NCBI GenBank assembly: GCA_964634815.1
Contig: CAZWMD010000013.1
Coordinates: 1-64,000, forward strand
Direction of reading: 5' to 3'
DNA from: JALZVT01 sp964634815
Lineage (GTDB): Bacteria > Pseudomonadota > Gammaproteobacteria > Pseudomonadales > Azotimanducaceae
Length of the DNA stretch: 64,000 nt
Below, in pieces: positions 53,167 to 60,658 of the stretch (its first letter is position 1; every line of letters starts with the position of its first letter). Both the position numbers and the translations under genes were made by a program. The notes beneath the pieces were generated by a model. That model did no database searches and was not told the DNA's origin. It saw only the letters and a list, made by a program, of their open reading frames with translations.

Positions 53167-54434
53167 TGGCTAAAGATCTCCTAATCACCAACGCCGCCCT
53201 GTTCTCAGGATGCGAGCCACACGCTGAGCCGGATCACGCACTGTGGATCAGCGACGGTCTGATCCGTTTCGCGGGCCCCATGACAGGTTTACCAACGTCG
53301 ATCGCCAGGCGAGCAACCGAACGCCAGTCAGACCTGACCATCGTTGATGCCCAGGGCAAATTTGTCATGCCAGGCATGACCGAAACCCATGCCCATCTTT
53401 CATTTTCTGATGCTTCTCCCTTTGCCATAGGAGAAAGCAGCGTCGAAGCCGCCACCATTACTGCGGTAAACAATGCAAGCCTGATGCTTCGCAGCGGCTT
53501 CACCAGTGCAGTCAGCTTTGGCTCCACCCATGCGATAGATGTTGCCCTGCGACACGCGATCAACAGCGGCCAGATAGAGGGCCCCAGATTGTTGGCGGCG
53601 GGCCAGGACCTCGGCGCAACCGCCAGCAACGTAGATTCGGAAGGAGCGCTCAGCCAGATCGCAGACGGCCCCTGGGAACTGCGTAAGGCCGTGCGCCAAC
53701 AGCGACGCCTTGGCGTCGATATCGTCAAAATATTCATCGACGGCGAAGCCATCAACCCAACCAATCCTCCAGGCGAACTTGCCTTTACTGACGAGGAAGT
53801 GGCAGCGATTGTTGATGAAGCTCAACGTCGGCACTTGAGAGTAGCCTGCCACGCACGCTCGGCCGCAGCAGTCAAACAAGCCGTACGCGCTGGCGTTGAA
53901 CTAATCGGACACGCCAACTTCCTCGATGACGAAGCCATAGACGTGCTCGCCCAGGTAAAAGATAAGGTTTTTATCGGCCCCGCCATCGCCTGGGAGATAA
54001 ACTACCTCGCAAAGTGCGCCTCTCTTGGTATTGATCGCCAGACGGTTATCGATCAGGGATATCAAGCTGAGATAGAAGCAACACAACGGAGTGTCGAAAA
54101 ACTAAGAGAAGCTGACATCAGACTGGTTGTCGGTGGCGACTACGGAATCAGCATAGCGCCACATGGCACCTACGCACAGGATCTGGAGTTCTTCGTTGAC
54201 TACTTTGACATGAGCCCGGCTGAAGCACTGCGATGCGCCACAAAAAATGGTGGGCTTGCGGCAGACCCGACGGGCGGACGCGGCACCCTTGAAGAAGGCA
54301 AGCTCGGTGATGCACTGATCATAAATGGCGACCCGCTTGCAAATATCAAGGTCTTGCAAGATCACCAGCGTATCGAAGTTGTTAAAGGCGGAAGACTGAT
54401 TAATCCGGCCAGTAGCACTTCGATGCGTCACTAG
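53166..54434 (+). CDS. Metal-dependent amidohydrolase (imidazolonepropionase-like)
   Basis: 422 residues. The metal site is seen in FVMPGMTETHAHLSFSDAS (about residues 67-80; HxH), the carboxylated lysine candidate in DIVKIFIDGEA, histidines in VACHARS and ELIGHANFL, and the aspartate in VVGGDYGI. LEEGKLGDALIINGDPLANI is the family ending. It hydrolyses cyclic amides or related bonds. Translationally coupled to the ABM gene. Confidence 0.88.
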   Translation: MAKDLLITNAALFSGCEPHAEPDHALWISDGLIRFAGPMTGLPTSIARRATERQSDLTIVDAQGKFVMPGMTETHAHLSFSDASPFAIGESSVEAATITAVNNASLMLRSGFTSAVSFGSTHAIDVALRHAINSGQIEGPRLLAAGQDLGATASNVDSEGALSQIADGPWELRKAVRQQRRLGVDIVKIFIDGEAINPTNPPGELAFTDEEVAAIVDEAQRRHLRVACHARSAAAVKQAVRAGVELIGHANFLDDEAIDVLAQVKDKVFIGPAIAWEINYLAKCASLGIDRQTVIDQGYQAEIEATQRSVEKLREADIRLVVGGDYGISIAPHGTYAQDLEFFVDYFDMSPAEALRCATKNGGLAADPTGGRGTLEEGKLGDALIINGDPLANIKVLQDHQRIEVVKGGRLINPASSTSMRH

Positions 54435-54448
54435 CCCGACACCAGACT

Positions 54449-55610
54449 TTGAGCCGCGCAAAATACCAACTGCTTAGTCTGGAATACGATGGCAATCTGC
54501 TTGAGGTCCACTCCGACCTGGATGGCGTTGAAGAACTGTATGTAAACAATAATCTTATAAGCACAGAAAGGCTTGGTACTGAANNNNNNNNNNNNNNNNN
54601 NNNNNNNNNNNNNNNNNNNNNNNNNNNNNNNNNNNNNNNNNNNNNNNNNNNNNNNNNNNNNNNNNNNNNNNNNNNNNNNNNNNACCGAAAAAACCATAGA
54701 ACTGCAGGATCAGCGAATCGTCACCCTGCGCATGCAAACCTTTTTCAGCAAAGCCAGTATCAAATACGAGTTACTGGACGCTGATGTGGTTGTTGCGAGT
54801 GGCCAGAGTAACTGGCAACGCCCTGACCAAACCACTACGGCCAACGGCTCAATCCCCTGGCTGTCTCTTGGCGGACTGGTGTTAAAGCTCTTCAAAAGCG
54901 CAAGCATCGTCAAGGTTGCGTTGTTTGGGGCGTCTTACGCCAGCTTCTCGATACTCACAGATTGGCGTCTTGGCGCATTGCTCATCGCTATATTGGTGTT
55001 TCACGAATACGGTCATTTGCGCGCCATGAAAAGCTTTGGAATGAAAACCAAAGGCATGTACCTGATCCCGTTTGTTGGTGGCGTTGCAGTGGGCGAAAAG
55101 GCCACCACCTATTGGCAGGAAACCTATATTTCCATGCAAGGTCCGGTCTTTGGGCTCTATATGACCTTGCTGGCCTGGCTTGCCTATGCCATGACTGACT
55201 GGGCGCTGCTTGGCGCTTTGGCCAGTTTCTCAGCTCTGATCAACGTATTTAATCTGCTGCCAATCTATCCGCTTGACGGTGGGCACGTGATTAAAGCCTC
55301 GGCAATGTCTTTTTCCAAAAACAAAGGCTCTGTGTTTCTTGTTGTCTTTGCTGCCTTTGGTGTCAGCTGTGCGTTCTGGACGGGCCTGTATCTGTTGGCA
55401 TTTTTCTCAATCATTGGCGCCCTCGATCTGATTGGCGCAGCCCGAACCGAACGCGATAGCGACGTTGTCCCCATGAATCCCTACGGCGTTGCTGTCTCTC
55501 TGGCCTGGTACCTGGGGACCATCTGCACGTTTATTTTTGTTATGTATTGGCTCTATCTGAACAATGTGCCCGGTGCGAACATTCCAATGTTGATACTGCA
55601 GGATCGATGA
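54449..55610 (+). CDS. Site-2 protease (M50 metalloprotease), interrupted by N gap
   Basis: The catalytic part after the gap is clear. It has several transmembrane helices, the zinc-binding HEYGH in ALLIAILVFHEYGHLRAMKS, and NVFNLLPIYPLDGGHVIKA, which gives the N-x-x-P-x-x-x-x-D-G aspartate motif of the S2P family. Before the gap, 45 codons from TTG 54449 (MSRAKYQLLSLEYDGNLLEV...) look like the start of a cytoplasmic N-terminal domain; the TTG lacks a clear ribosome-binding site and the start may differ. The 100-N gap puts the halves out of frame, which would need a true gap length divisible by three. S2P proteins cut membrane-bound regulators such as anti-sigma factors. Confidence 0.8.
54584..54683. 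other. 100-N scaffold gap hiding real sequence
   Basis: Unlike the other three gaps, its flanks share no sequence. It falls within the site-2 protease gene, so the missing bases are coding and of unknown number (a multiple of three if the gene is intact). Confidence 0.85.
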
Positions 55611-55620
55611 GGTTAGAAAT

Positions 55621-56253
55621 ATGAAACTGTATATGGTGCCGCTGGCCCCCAATCCCACAAAAGTCATGCTCTACATTGCTGAACGTGAACAGGCGGGCTG
55701 TCAAATGGACATTGAACAGATAGTGGTGAATACCGTGAAAGGCCGCCACAAGGAACCGGAACATCTGGCGAGGAACCCGTTTGGGACAGTGCCTGCCCTG
55801 GAATTAGACAACGGCAAGTTTGTGCTCGAGTCCCTGGCCATCATGGAGTATCTGGAAGACCGGTTCCCCGATGGCAGGCTATATAACGGCACCCCGGAAG
55901 AAACCGCTGCTGCGCGAGATATGGAACGGGTTATAGATTTGCGCCTGGCGGGCCCGATGGGTACCTACGGCCACGCGGTGAACTCTCCACTGGGCTATCC
56001 AAAAGACGACAAAAAGGCGGCCCAAATGGAGCAAGCTATGCAAGACCCACTGAACTATCTGGAATCCGCCTTGAGCGACGGTCGTTCATTGTTGCTGGGG
56101 GAACAGGTGTCTATTGCAGACTGCACTCTGCAGGCGTCGCTGCAGTTCATGCGTTTTGTCGAAGCTGATGTGTTTGGTAACAGGCCTCTACTGAGGAAAT
56201 GGGACGAGACCTACAGAGCACGACCGGCAGCCGAGTCCGTATTACGCTGGTAA
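55621..56253 (+). CDS. Glutathione S-transferase family protein
   Basis: 210 residues. The thioredoxin-fold N-terminal half has MKLYMVPLAPNPTKVMLYIAE, ARNPFGTVPALELDNG (the NPxGxVP cis-Pro loop) and VLESLAIMEYLEDRFP (E-S glutathione contact). The C-terminal helical half contains LLGEQVSIADCTL, the conserved N-capping box. Functions in detoxification or isomerisation of electrophiles. It is preceded by the protease gene and followed by a P450, and may handle products of P450 oxidation. Confidence 0.9.
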   Translation: MKLYMVPLAPNPTKVMLYIAEREQAGCQMDIEQIVVNTVKGRHKEPEHLARNPFGTVPALELDNGKFVLESLAIMEYLEDRFPDGRLYNGTPEETAAARDMERVIDLRLAGPMGTYGHAVNSPLGYPKDDKKAAQMEQAMQDPLNYLESALSDGRSLLLGEQVSIADCTLQASLQFMRFVEADVFGNRPLLRKWDETYRARPAAESVLRW

Positions 56254-56262
56254 ACCTCTTGT

Positions 56263-56268
56263 TATAAT
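56263..56268 (+). promoter_or_regulatory. TATAAT -10 box before P450 gene
   Basis: A perfect TATAAT lies 32 bases before the P450 ATG. No good -35 hexamer is present at the right distance (the best is TATTAC-like), so it may need an activator. Confidence 0.35.
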
Positions 56269-56300
56269 CAATCTGAATATTTGATGGCAGTGAATACTCG

Positions 56301-57683
56301 ATGTCCAACCTGATCAGCGACAACGTCCAGATAGATACCGGCATAAAGACGCCCCGCTACGAGGCTGCCTATCCTATGTTGGAGACAAATTTCGAGCTAT
56401 CGAACCCGTCCTTCTGGACCAATGGTCACCCCTACCCGCTGTACGAACAAATGCGCAGCCAATCGCCGGTGATGTGGTCAAAGTTTTCCAAGGGCGCCTC
56501 ATCCTACTGGTCTGTGTCTCGCTTTGAAGACATAAAGACCGTGGAAAAACACCCCGAAATCTACTCCTCAGAACGCGGCGGCATCAATATGGCCGTTCCG
56601 GAACGCAAAAACTGGAAACCAGAAATACTTGTCCGCGCTGCCATGGATAACCTTATTTCCATGGATGAGCCAAAGCACATGCACATGCGGATCCAGCAAA
56701 AGGATTTTTTCATTCCTGCCTACGTCGCAAAGCTGCGAGAGAGCGTCAGTCAAAAGGTCGAATCACTACTGGATGATCTGGAAGACAACGGTCCAGAGCT
56801 TGACTTTGTACCACTTTTTTCAAACCAGTTGCCCCTGTTCACCCTGTGCGAAATGCTGGGCGTCGACGAAGAGGATCGACAGCAGGTGGTTGAATGGATG
56901 CACTATCTGGAAATGGCGGGCCAGTTCCTCTCAAACCCCGTAAGAACTTTCTTCAGCGAGCCAATGTTTCCGTTTCGCTTCAACCGTGTTGTGGAAGACA
57001 TGTTCGCCTATGGCGCACGTGTGATGGCCGATCGCCGCGCGAACCCACGAGAAGACTTGCTCACCGTTATTGCCCACTCGCAACTGGACAACGAAGTTCT
57101 CCCTCAGGAATACCTCGACGGTTCCTGGTTACTCATCATTTTTGCCGGCAATGACACCACCCGCAACTCGCTGTCAGGCACCATCAAGCTCATGACCGAG
57201 TTCAAAGATCAGCGCGCGATGGTATTGAATGATCCAAGCCTCATACCGGCGATGTCAGACGAAGCACTGCGAATGGTTTCACCGGTGAAACACATGCGTC
57301 GCACTGCTTTGGAAGATACGGAACTGAACGGCCAGCGTATCGCCAAGGACGAAAAGGTGGTGATGTGGTATGGCGCTGCGAATCGAGACCCGTCAATTTT
57401 CCCTGACCCTGATAAATTTGATCTCACCAGAGACAACGTATCGAAACACCTCGCGTTCGGCTATGGCGTACACAAATGCCTGGGTCAGCGTGTCGCACAG
57501 ATGCAACTTCGGGTTGCCTACGAACAGCTCTTTCAACGCTTTCCTGACATCGAATTCACGGGCGACATCAAATACGCACCTAACGCGTTGGTACACGCCA
57601 TCTCCAAACTCAAAGTGAATCTTTACGGACGTGGGAACCGGCGGCCCACCAGGGTGCAGGTGAACTCAACCAAGGCGGCCTAG
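56301..57683 (+). CDS. Cytochrome P450
   Basis: 460 residues, soluble class. The oxygen-binding I-helix is AGNDTTRNSL, the ExxR motif is EALRM, and the heme loop is FGYGVHKCLGQRVAQ with the proximal ligand C393. PSFWTNGHPYPLYEQMRSQSPV is the typical N-terminal element of bacterial sterol/terpene-type P450s (CYP125/CYP142/CYP153-like layout; the exact family is not assigned). It needs a ferredoxin partner. Convergent with the bufferin operon (overlap of 4 bases). Confidence 0.93.
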   Translation: MSNLISDNVQIDTGIKTPRYEAAYPMLETNFELSNPSFWTNGHPYPLYEQMRSQSPVMWSKFSKGASSYWSVSRFEDIKTVEKHPEIYSSERGGINMAVPERKNWKPEILVRAAMDNLISMDEPKHMHMRIQQKDFFIPAYVAKLRESVSQKVESLLDDLEDNGPELDFVPLFSNQLPLFTLCEMLGVDEEDRQQVVEWMHYLEMAGQFLSNPVRTFFSEPMFPFRFNRVVEDMFAYGARVMADRRANPREDLLTVIAHSQLDNEVLPQEYLDGSWLLIIFAGNDTTRNSLSGTIKLMTEFKDQRAMVLNDPSLIPAMSDEALRMVSPVKHMRRTALEDTELNGQRIAKDEKVVMWYGAANRDPSIFPDPDKFDLTRDNVSKHLAFGYGVHKCLGQRVAQMQLRVAYEQLFQRFPDIEFTGDIKYAPNALVHAISKLKVNLYGRGNRRPTRVQVNSTKAA

Positions 57684-58498
57684 TCGCTAGCCAGAGAGCT
57701 AACCAATCCATCCTCAAACCAACAGTCAAGCCATTGCTTGATATCTGTTGCAAGTCGCTCTGCTGGCAGCGTTTCCATGAGTAACTCAGCGGTAGCAGCC
57801 AGCGTATTGTTATCAACCAACATCGACCGGAGAGCAATCTGCTCAGCCGGATGAAGGTTTCGAAACTGGCATATCCGATCGCGATCACGCCAGACCAACC
57901 ATAGGGCATCTTCGTTTTCTGGTGCCCGGTTAGCTAATTCCGGAGACGGTCCATCGGTGTTCGCTGCCTGGTTACAGCGTTGCCAGGTGGGCACCGCTCC
58001 GGTTGTATCTTCAAACAACCGCAAACTGCTATGCGCTTGCAGCACGAGTGATGGCCAGCGCTCCGGTGGTAGCTCGGCCAACTCCTGATGCGCAACCTGA
58101 TTTGCAGTCGGAGCATCGTACGCCGTCATCAGGAGCCGCTCAAAACTGCAGAGTTCGCCAATAAGGCGGGCTTTGGGATGGTCGCTACGCCCCAAAAATT
58201 CAGGAAACTGATCGCCAAAGTAGCGCAGCGAGCGGACCTGAGATGGATGCTCAATCACGTATGCTGCAGCCAATGCAGTGAACGCTTCTGAACCTAGAAA
58301 CTGATGCAGCTTTTCATGATCGCTTTGCAGAACTTCGATCAATCTGGAACTGTAGGCGTGACTATAAATTTGTAAGCCAGCGGCCGGCGAATCCGAATGG
58401 ACGAGTTGCTGGAGCGGCTCAAGGTGCTGGGACATCTTGCCTGCAGCAGTGTCTTGCAGGTAAGCCATCATATGTTGTTGCAAGGCGCTGAGGCTCAC
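57680..58498 (-). CDS. BufC-like DUF2063 protein (MNIO partner)
   Basis: 272 residues. The N-terminal DUF2063 region reads LSALQQHMMAYLQD and GLQIYSHAYSSRLIEVLQSDHEKLHQFLG, with the family tract HPSQVRSLRYFGDQFPEFLG. DUF2063 proteins (BufC, MbnC) bind the precursor and work with the DUF692 iron enzyme. It lies three bases after that enzyme gene on the same strand, the third gene of the operon. Its stop overlaps the convergent P450 stop by four bases. Confidence 0.87.
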   Translation of the reverse strand: MSLSALQQHMMAYLQDTAAGKMSQHLEPLQQLVHSDSPAAGLQIYSHAYSSRLIEVLQSDHEKLHQFLGSEAFTALAAAYVIEHPSQVRSLRYFGDQFPEFLGRSDHPKARLIGELCSFERLLMTAYDAPTANQVAHQELAELPPERWPSLVLQAHSSLRLFEDTTGAVPTWQRCNQAANTDGPSPELANRAPENEDALWLVWRDRDRICQFRNLHPAEQIALRSMLVDNNTLAATAELLMETLPAERLATDIKQWLDCWFEDGLVSSLASD

Positions 58499-58501
58499 AA
58501 C

Positions 58502-59356
58502 TTAACGGGCCGATATTCCAGTTGCCGCGGTCTCATTTTCCACGACTCTCGAACGCAACTGGTTCAATTCATCAAGCAACACATCAAACTCAGGAATATG
58601 GTCATCCCGCTCAATCATGCTGTTCACAGGACCAATGGCTTGCCAGGCGTACTGGAACAGCTCGAAGACCTCGGGCCGTACTGGCGCATCATGGGTGTCG
58701 ATCACATAGTCGCCATAGTCCGAATGTCCCGCGACATGAATCTGTTGAACATGTTGGCCAGCAATATTGTCAAGAAAGTGTTTCGCTGAGTGCCCCAGAT
58801 TGCGCTCATTAACGTAGATGTTGTTGACGTCCAGCAACAGGCCACACCCCGATCTCTCTGCCAAAGCATTTAGAAATTCCCACTCTTCAAGTGTGGAGTG
58901 TTTAAACGCGATGTAGGCCGAGACATTCTCGAGGACAAGCTGACGACCAAGGAATTCCTGCACCCTCTCCACCCGTTCGGTGAGGTGCGCCAAGGCTTCT
59001 TCGGTATAGGGCAGAGGCAACAGGTCATGACTGTTGATACCTCCTGCAGAGGTCCAGCAGAGATGATCCGACACAACAATTGGATCAACATCAGCAATCA
59101 GCGCCTTGAGTTGACGCAGATAATCAAAGTCCAATGGGTCCTGTGTACCGATAGACATCGACACGCCATGTAACGCCACCGGAAAACGTTCTCGTATCTC
59201 GCTGAGGAAATATCGAGGTTTGCCGCCCGCGACAAAGAAGTTCTCCGAAATAACCTCAAACCAGTCCACGCCATGATCCTGGTCAAGGGCAGCATGGAAA
59301 TGTGTGGGGCGCAGGCCAAGCCCGAACCCCACGTAATCGGCACTATGCCGGTTCAT
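58502..59356 (-). CDS. BufB-like DUF692 multinuclear nonheme iron oxidase (MNIO)
   Basis: 284 residues. A TIM-barrel enzyme with the family's metal-binding segments: YVGFGLGLRPTHF at the start, DWFEVISENFF, PVALHGVSMSIG, SDHLCW, QLVLENVSAY, LLDVNNIYVNE, and the later HVAGHSDY and DTHDAPV. MNIOs oxidise cysteines in RiPP precursors, for example to thiooxazoles or 5-thiooxazole-type groups that bind copper. It stands between the Cys-rich precursor gene and the DUF2063 gene, the order of known bufferin operons. The DoxX-type BufD found in some loci is absent here. Confidence 0.93.
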   Translation of the reverse strand: MNRHSADYVGFGLGLRPTHFHAALDQDHGVDWFEVISENFFVAGGKPRYFLSEIRERFPVALHGVSMSIGTQDPLDFDYLRQLKALIADVDPIVVSDHLCWTSAGGINSHDLLPLPYTEEALAHLTERVERVQEFLGRQLVLENVSAYIAFKHSTLEEWEFLNALAERSGCGLLLDVNNIYVNERNLGHSAKHFLDNIAGQHVQQIHVAGHSDYGDYVIDTHDAPVRPEVFELFQYAWQAIGPVNSMIERDDHIPEFDVLLDELNQLRSRVVENETAATGISAR

Positions 59357-59388
59357 TTCTATCTATATCAGCAAGTTAGCGCCGATAC

Positions 59389-59964
59389 TTATGCGCCAAC
59401 CTTACCGCCGACGTCGCCACAAGACTTGGCACTCAGTGCAACAAAACCACCCTGGCCTTTGCACGCACCCTGGCCGGCACAGGCATTGTTTGCGGTTTTG
59501 CAATCGTTGTGGCCTTTGCAAATGTTAACGCCATAGCAGTGCACCAGATCGGCGCTGGCTGCGCTGCCACGCCAGCTGTCGCGGACTTCACCGCCAATAT
59601 CGCCACAGGCTTTAACCGGAGCAACAACAAAGCCGCCCTGCCCCTTACAGGCGCCCTGGCCCGCACAGGCGTTGTTTGCGGTTTTGCAATCGTTGTGGCC
59701 TTTACAGACATTGACGCCATAGCAATGCGCCAAATCAGCACTGCCTGCAGAGCTAACAGCGGCTGTAGCAGCAGAAGACGCAGAGGATGCAGCAGAAGAC
59801 GCAGCAGAAGATGCGCTTGATGCAGCTGTGTCGCTAGTGCCTGCACAACCCACTAGGCTGGCAACGGCCAATGCTACCGCCGCTCCTTTGGCAGTTTGCC
59901 CCGCAGACTGGGTATGGGTTGTTGCAGCCACACGGTTTGATGTTTGGACAGTGTCGGTGGACAT
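59389..59964 (-). CDS. Bufferin-like RiPP precursor with two six-Cys cores and a lipobox
   Basis: 191 residues. After a basic/neutral leader comes a hydrophobic segment AVALAVASLVGC whose LVGC is a lipobox (Cys40). Then follows an Ala/Ser-rich linker (residues about 42-76) and two near-identical cores. Core 1 cysteines are C81, C87, C93, C100, C106 and C120; core 2 are C143, C149, C155, C162, C168 and C182. Spacing is the same in both (x5, x5, x6, x5, x13). Each core reads CYGVN-C-KGHNDCKTANNACAGQGACKGQGGF. The 6/12-Cys layout matches precursors modified by the adjacent MNIO. ATG 59964 has GGAGAG eight bases upstream. Ordinary bufferins have a signal-peptidase-I site; this one looks membrane-anchored. 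Confidence 0.9.
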   Translation of the reverse strand: MSTDTVQTSNRVAATTHTQSAGQTAKGAAVALAVASLVGCAGTSDTAASSASSAASSAASSASSAATAAVSSAGSADLAHCYGVNVCKGHNDCKTANNACAGQGACKGQGGFVVAPVKACGDIGGEVRDSWRGSAASADLVHCYGVNICKGHNDCKTANNACAGQGACKGQGGFVALSAKSCGDVGGKVGA

Positions 59965-59994
59965 GATCTGAGCTCTCCGAGAGTTGTTCTGTTA

Positions 59995-60021
59995 TTCGGC
60001 GCCACCCTCAAGGGGTGTTAC
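59995..60021 (-). promoter_or_regulatory. Candidate ECF-sigma promoter of the bufferin operon
   Basis: On the minus strand GTAACA (60021-60016) and CGAA (59998-59995) are 17 bases apart. This resembles the GTAACC-N16-CGAA sites used by the ECF sigma factor SigF of Caulobacter for metal-stress genes, with one mismatch and one extra base. The spacer holds a CACCC/GGGTG palindrome. The predicted start gives a 25-base 5' UTR. No sigma factor gene is in the window. Confidence 0.5.
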
Positions 60022-60066
60022 CGTTAAATGGGCGTAGCCGTTAATTCATCTTAGGGCGCCCCAAAA

Positions 60067-60108
60067 CCTGAGGCTAACTGGTTGGACTACTAACTGGTCC
60101 CCTGAGGC
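60067..60108. repeat. Nested direct repeats (A-B-B-A) upstream of bufferin promoter
   Basis: CCTGAGGC occurs at 60067-60074 and 60101-60108, and CTAACTGGT at 60074-60082 and 60090-60098 (period 16). Together they give A-B then B-A order, all on the same strand. A regulator-binding or recombination origin is possible. Confidence 0.5.
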
Positions 60109-60156
60109 ACTTAGCCGCATAGACCCTCCAAACATTCACCACAGGTTCACGTTAGG

Positions 60157-60177
60157 ACCCAGCACATCGTGCTAGGT
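60157..60177 (-). other. Hairpin downstream of ferredoxin gene
   Basis: ACCTAGCAC and GTGCTGGGT (minus strand, loop GAT) form nine pairs with one wobble, 55 bases after the ferredoxin stop. There is no U-run, so it is a weak terminator candidate or a 3'-end stabiliser. Confidence 0.35.
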
Positions 60178-60231
60178 TCCAGCCGCAGTGTAAAGATTTC
60201 GCAGGGTATGCACCACCGGATCAGAGGTCGG

Positions 60232-60522
60232 CTAGAGCCCGTCCCCTGCAATCTCAGCCACCCGCTCTCGGGTCGCCTCTTCTGCCGTGAAATATTGTGC
60301 ATTGAGTGCTGTAAATTCAGCCTCATCCACCGGCACCTGTGTATCCAAATAGATAGCACCCACGGGGCATGCCGACTCGCACGCTGCGCAATCAATGCAA
60401 TCCAGTGGATGTACAAAACACATTCGATCTTCAGTTGCCGTGATGATGCAATCTACCGGGCAAACTGCGACACAGGACTGGTCCATCACATCTATGCAGG
60501 CACTGGTAATCACATAAGTCAT
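60232..60522 (-). CDS. 7Fe ([3Fe-4S][4Fe-4S]) ferredoxin
   Basis: 96 residues from ATG 60522; the frame extends upstream to 60591 with a hydrophobic stretch not seen in ferredoxins. The cysteine pattern ACIDVMDQSCVAVCPVDC (C-x7-C-x3-C-P plus C) and DCIDCAACESACP (C-x2-C-x2-C-x3-C-P) is that of FdxA-type ferredoxins. It is divergent from a P450 gene 136 bases away and is a candidate electron donor for the P450s here, by analogy with 3Fe-4S/7Fe ferredoxins that serve actinobacterial P450s. Confidence 0.92.
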   Translation of the reverse strand: MTYVITSACIDVMDQSCVAVCPVDCIITATEDRMCFVHPLDCIDCAACESACPVGAIYLDTQVPVDEAEFTALNAQYFTAEEATRERVAEIAGDGL

Positions 60523-60658
60523 AACCAACAGGTTAGGCGGATACAGCAAAAGGGTCAAAACCACTATGCAAGCTGGCCAATCTGGCAGCACAAGAGTTGG
60601 CCCGGGAATGCCAGAGCGTTATGGTTAACAGGTATCGACAACATCAGGGTTAGCAGGC

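Larger units (their letters stand above)
59965..60231. other. Regulatory region upstream of bufferin operon
   Basis: About 270 bases with no supportable gene. It holds the candidate ECF promoter, an A-B-B-A arrangement of direct repeats and a hairpin behind the ferredoxin gene (listed separately). Confidence 0.6.
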
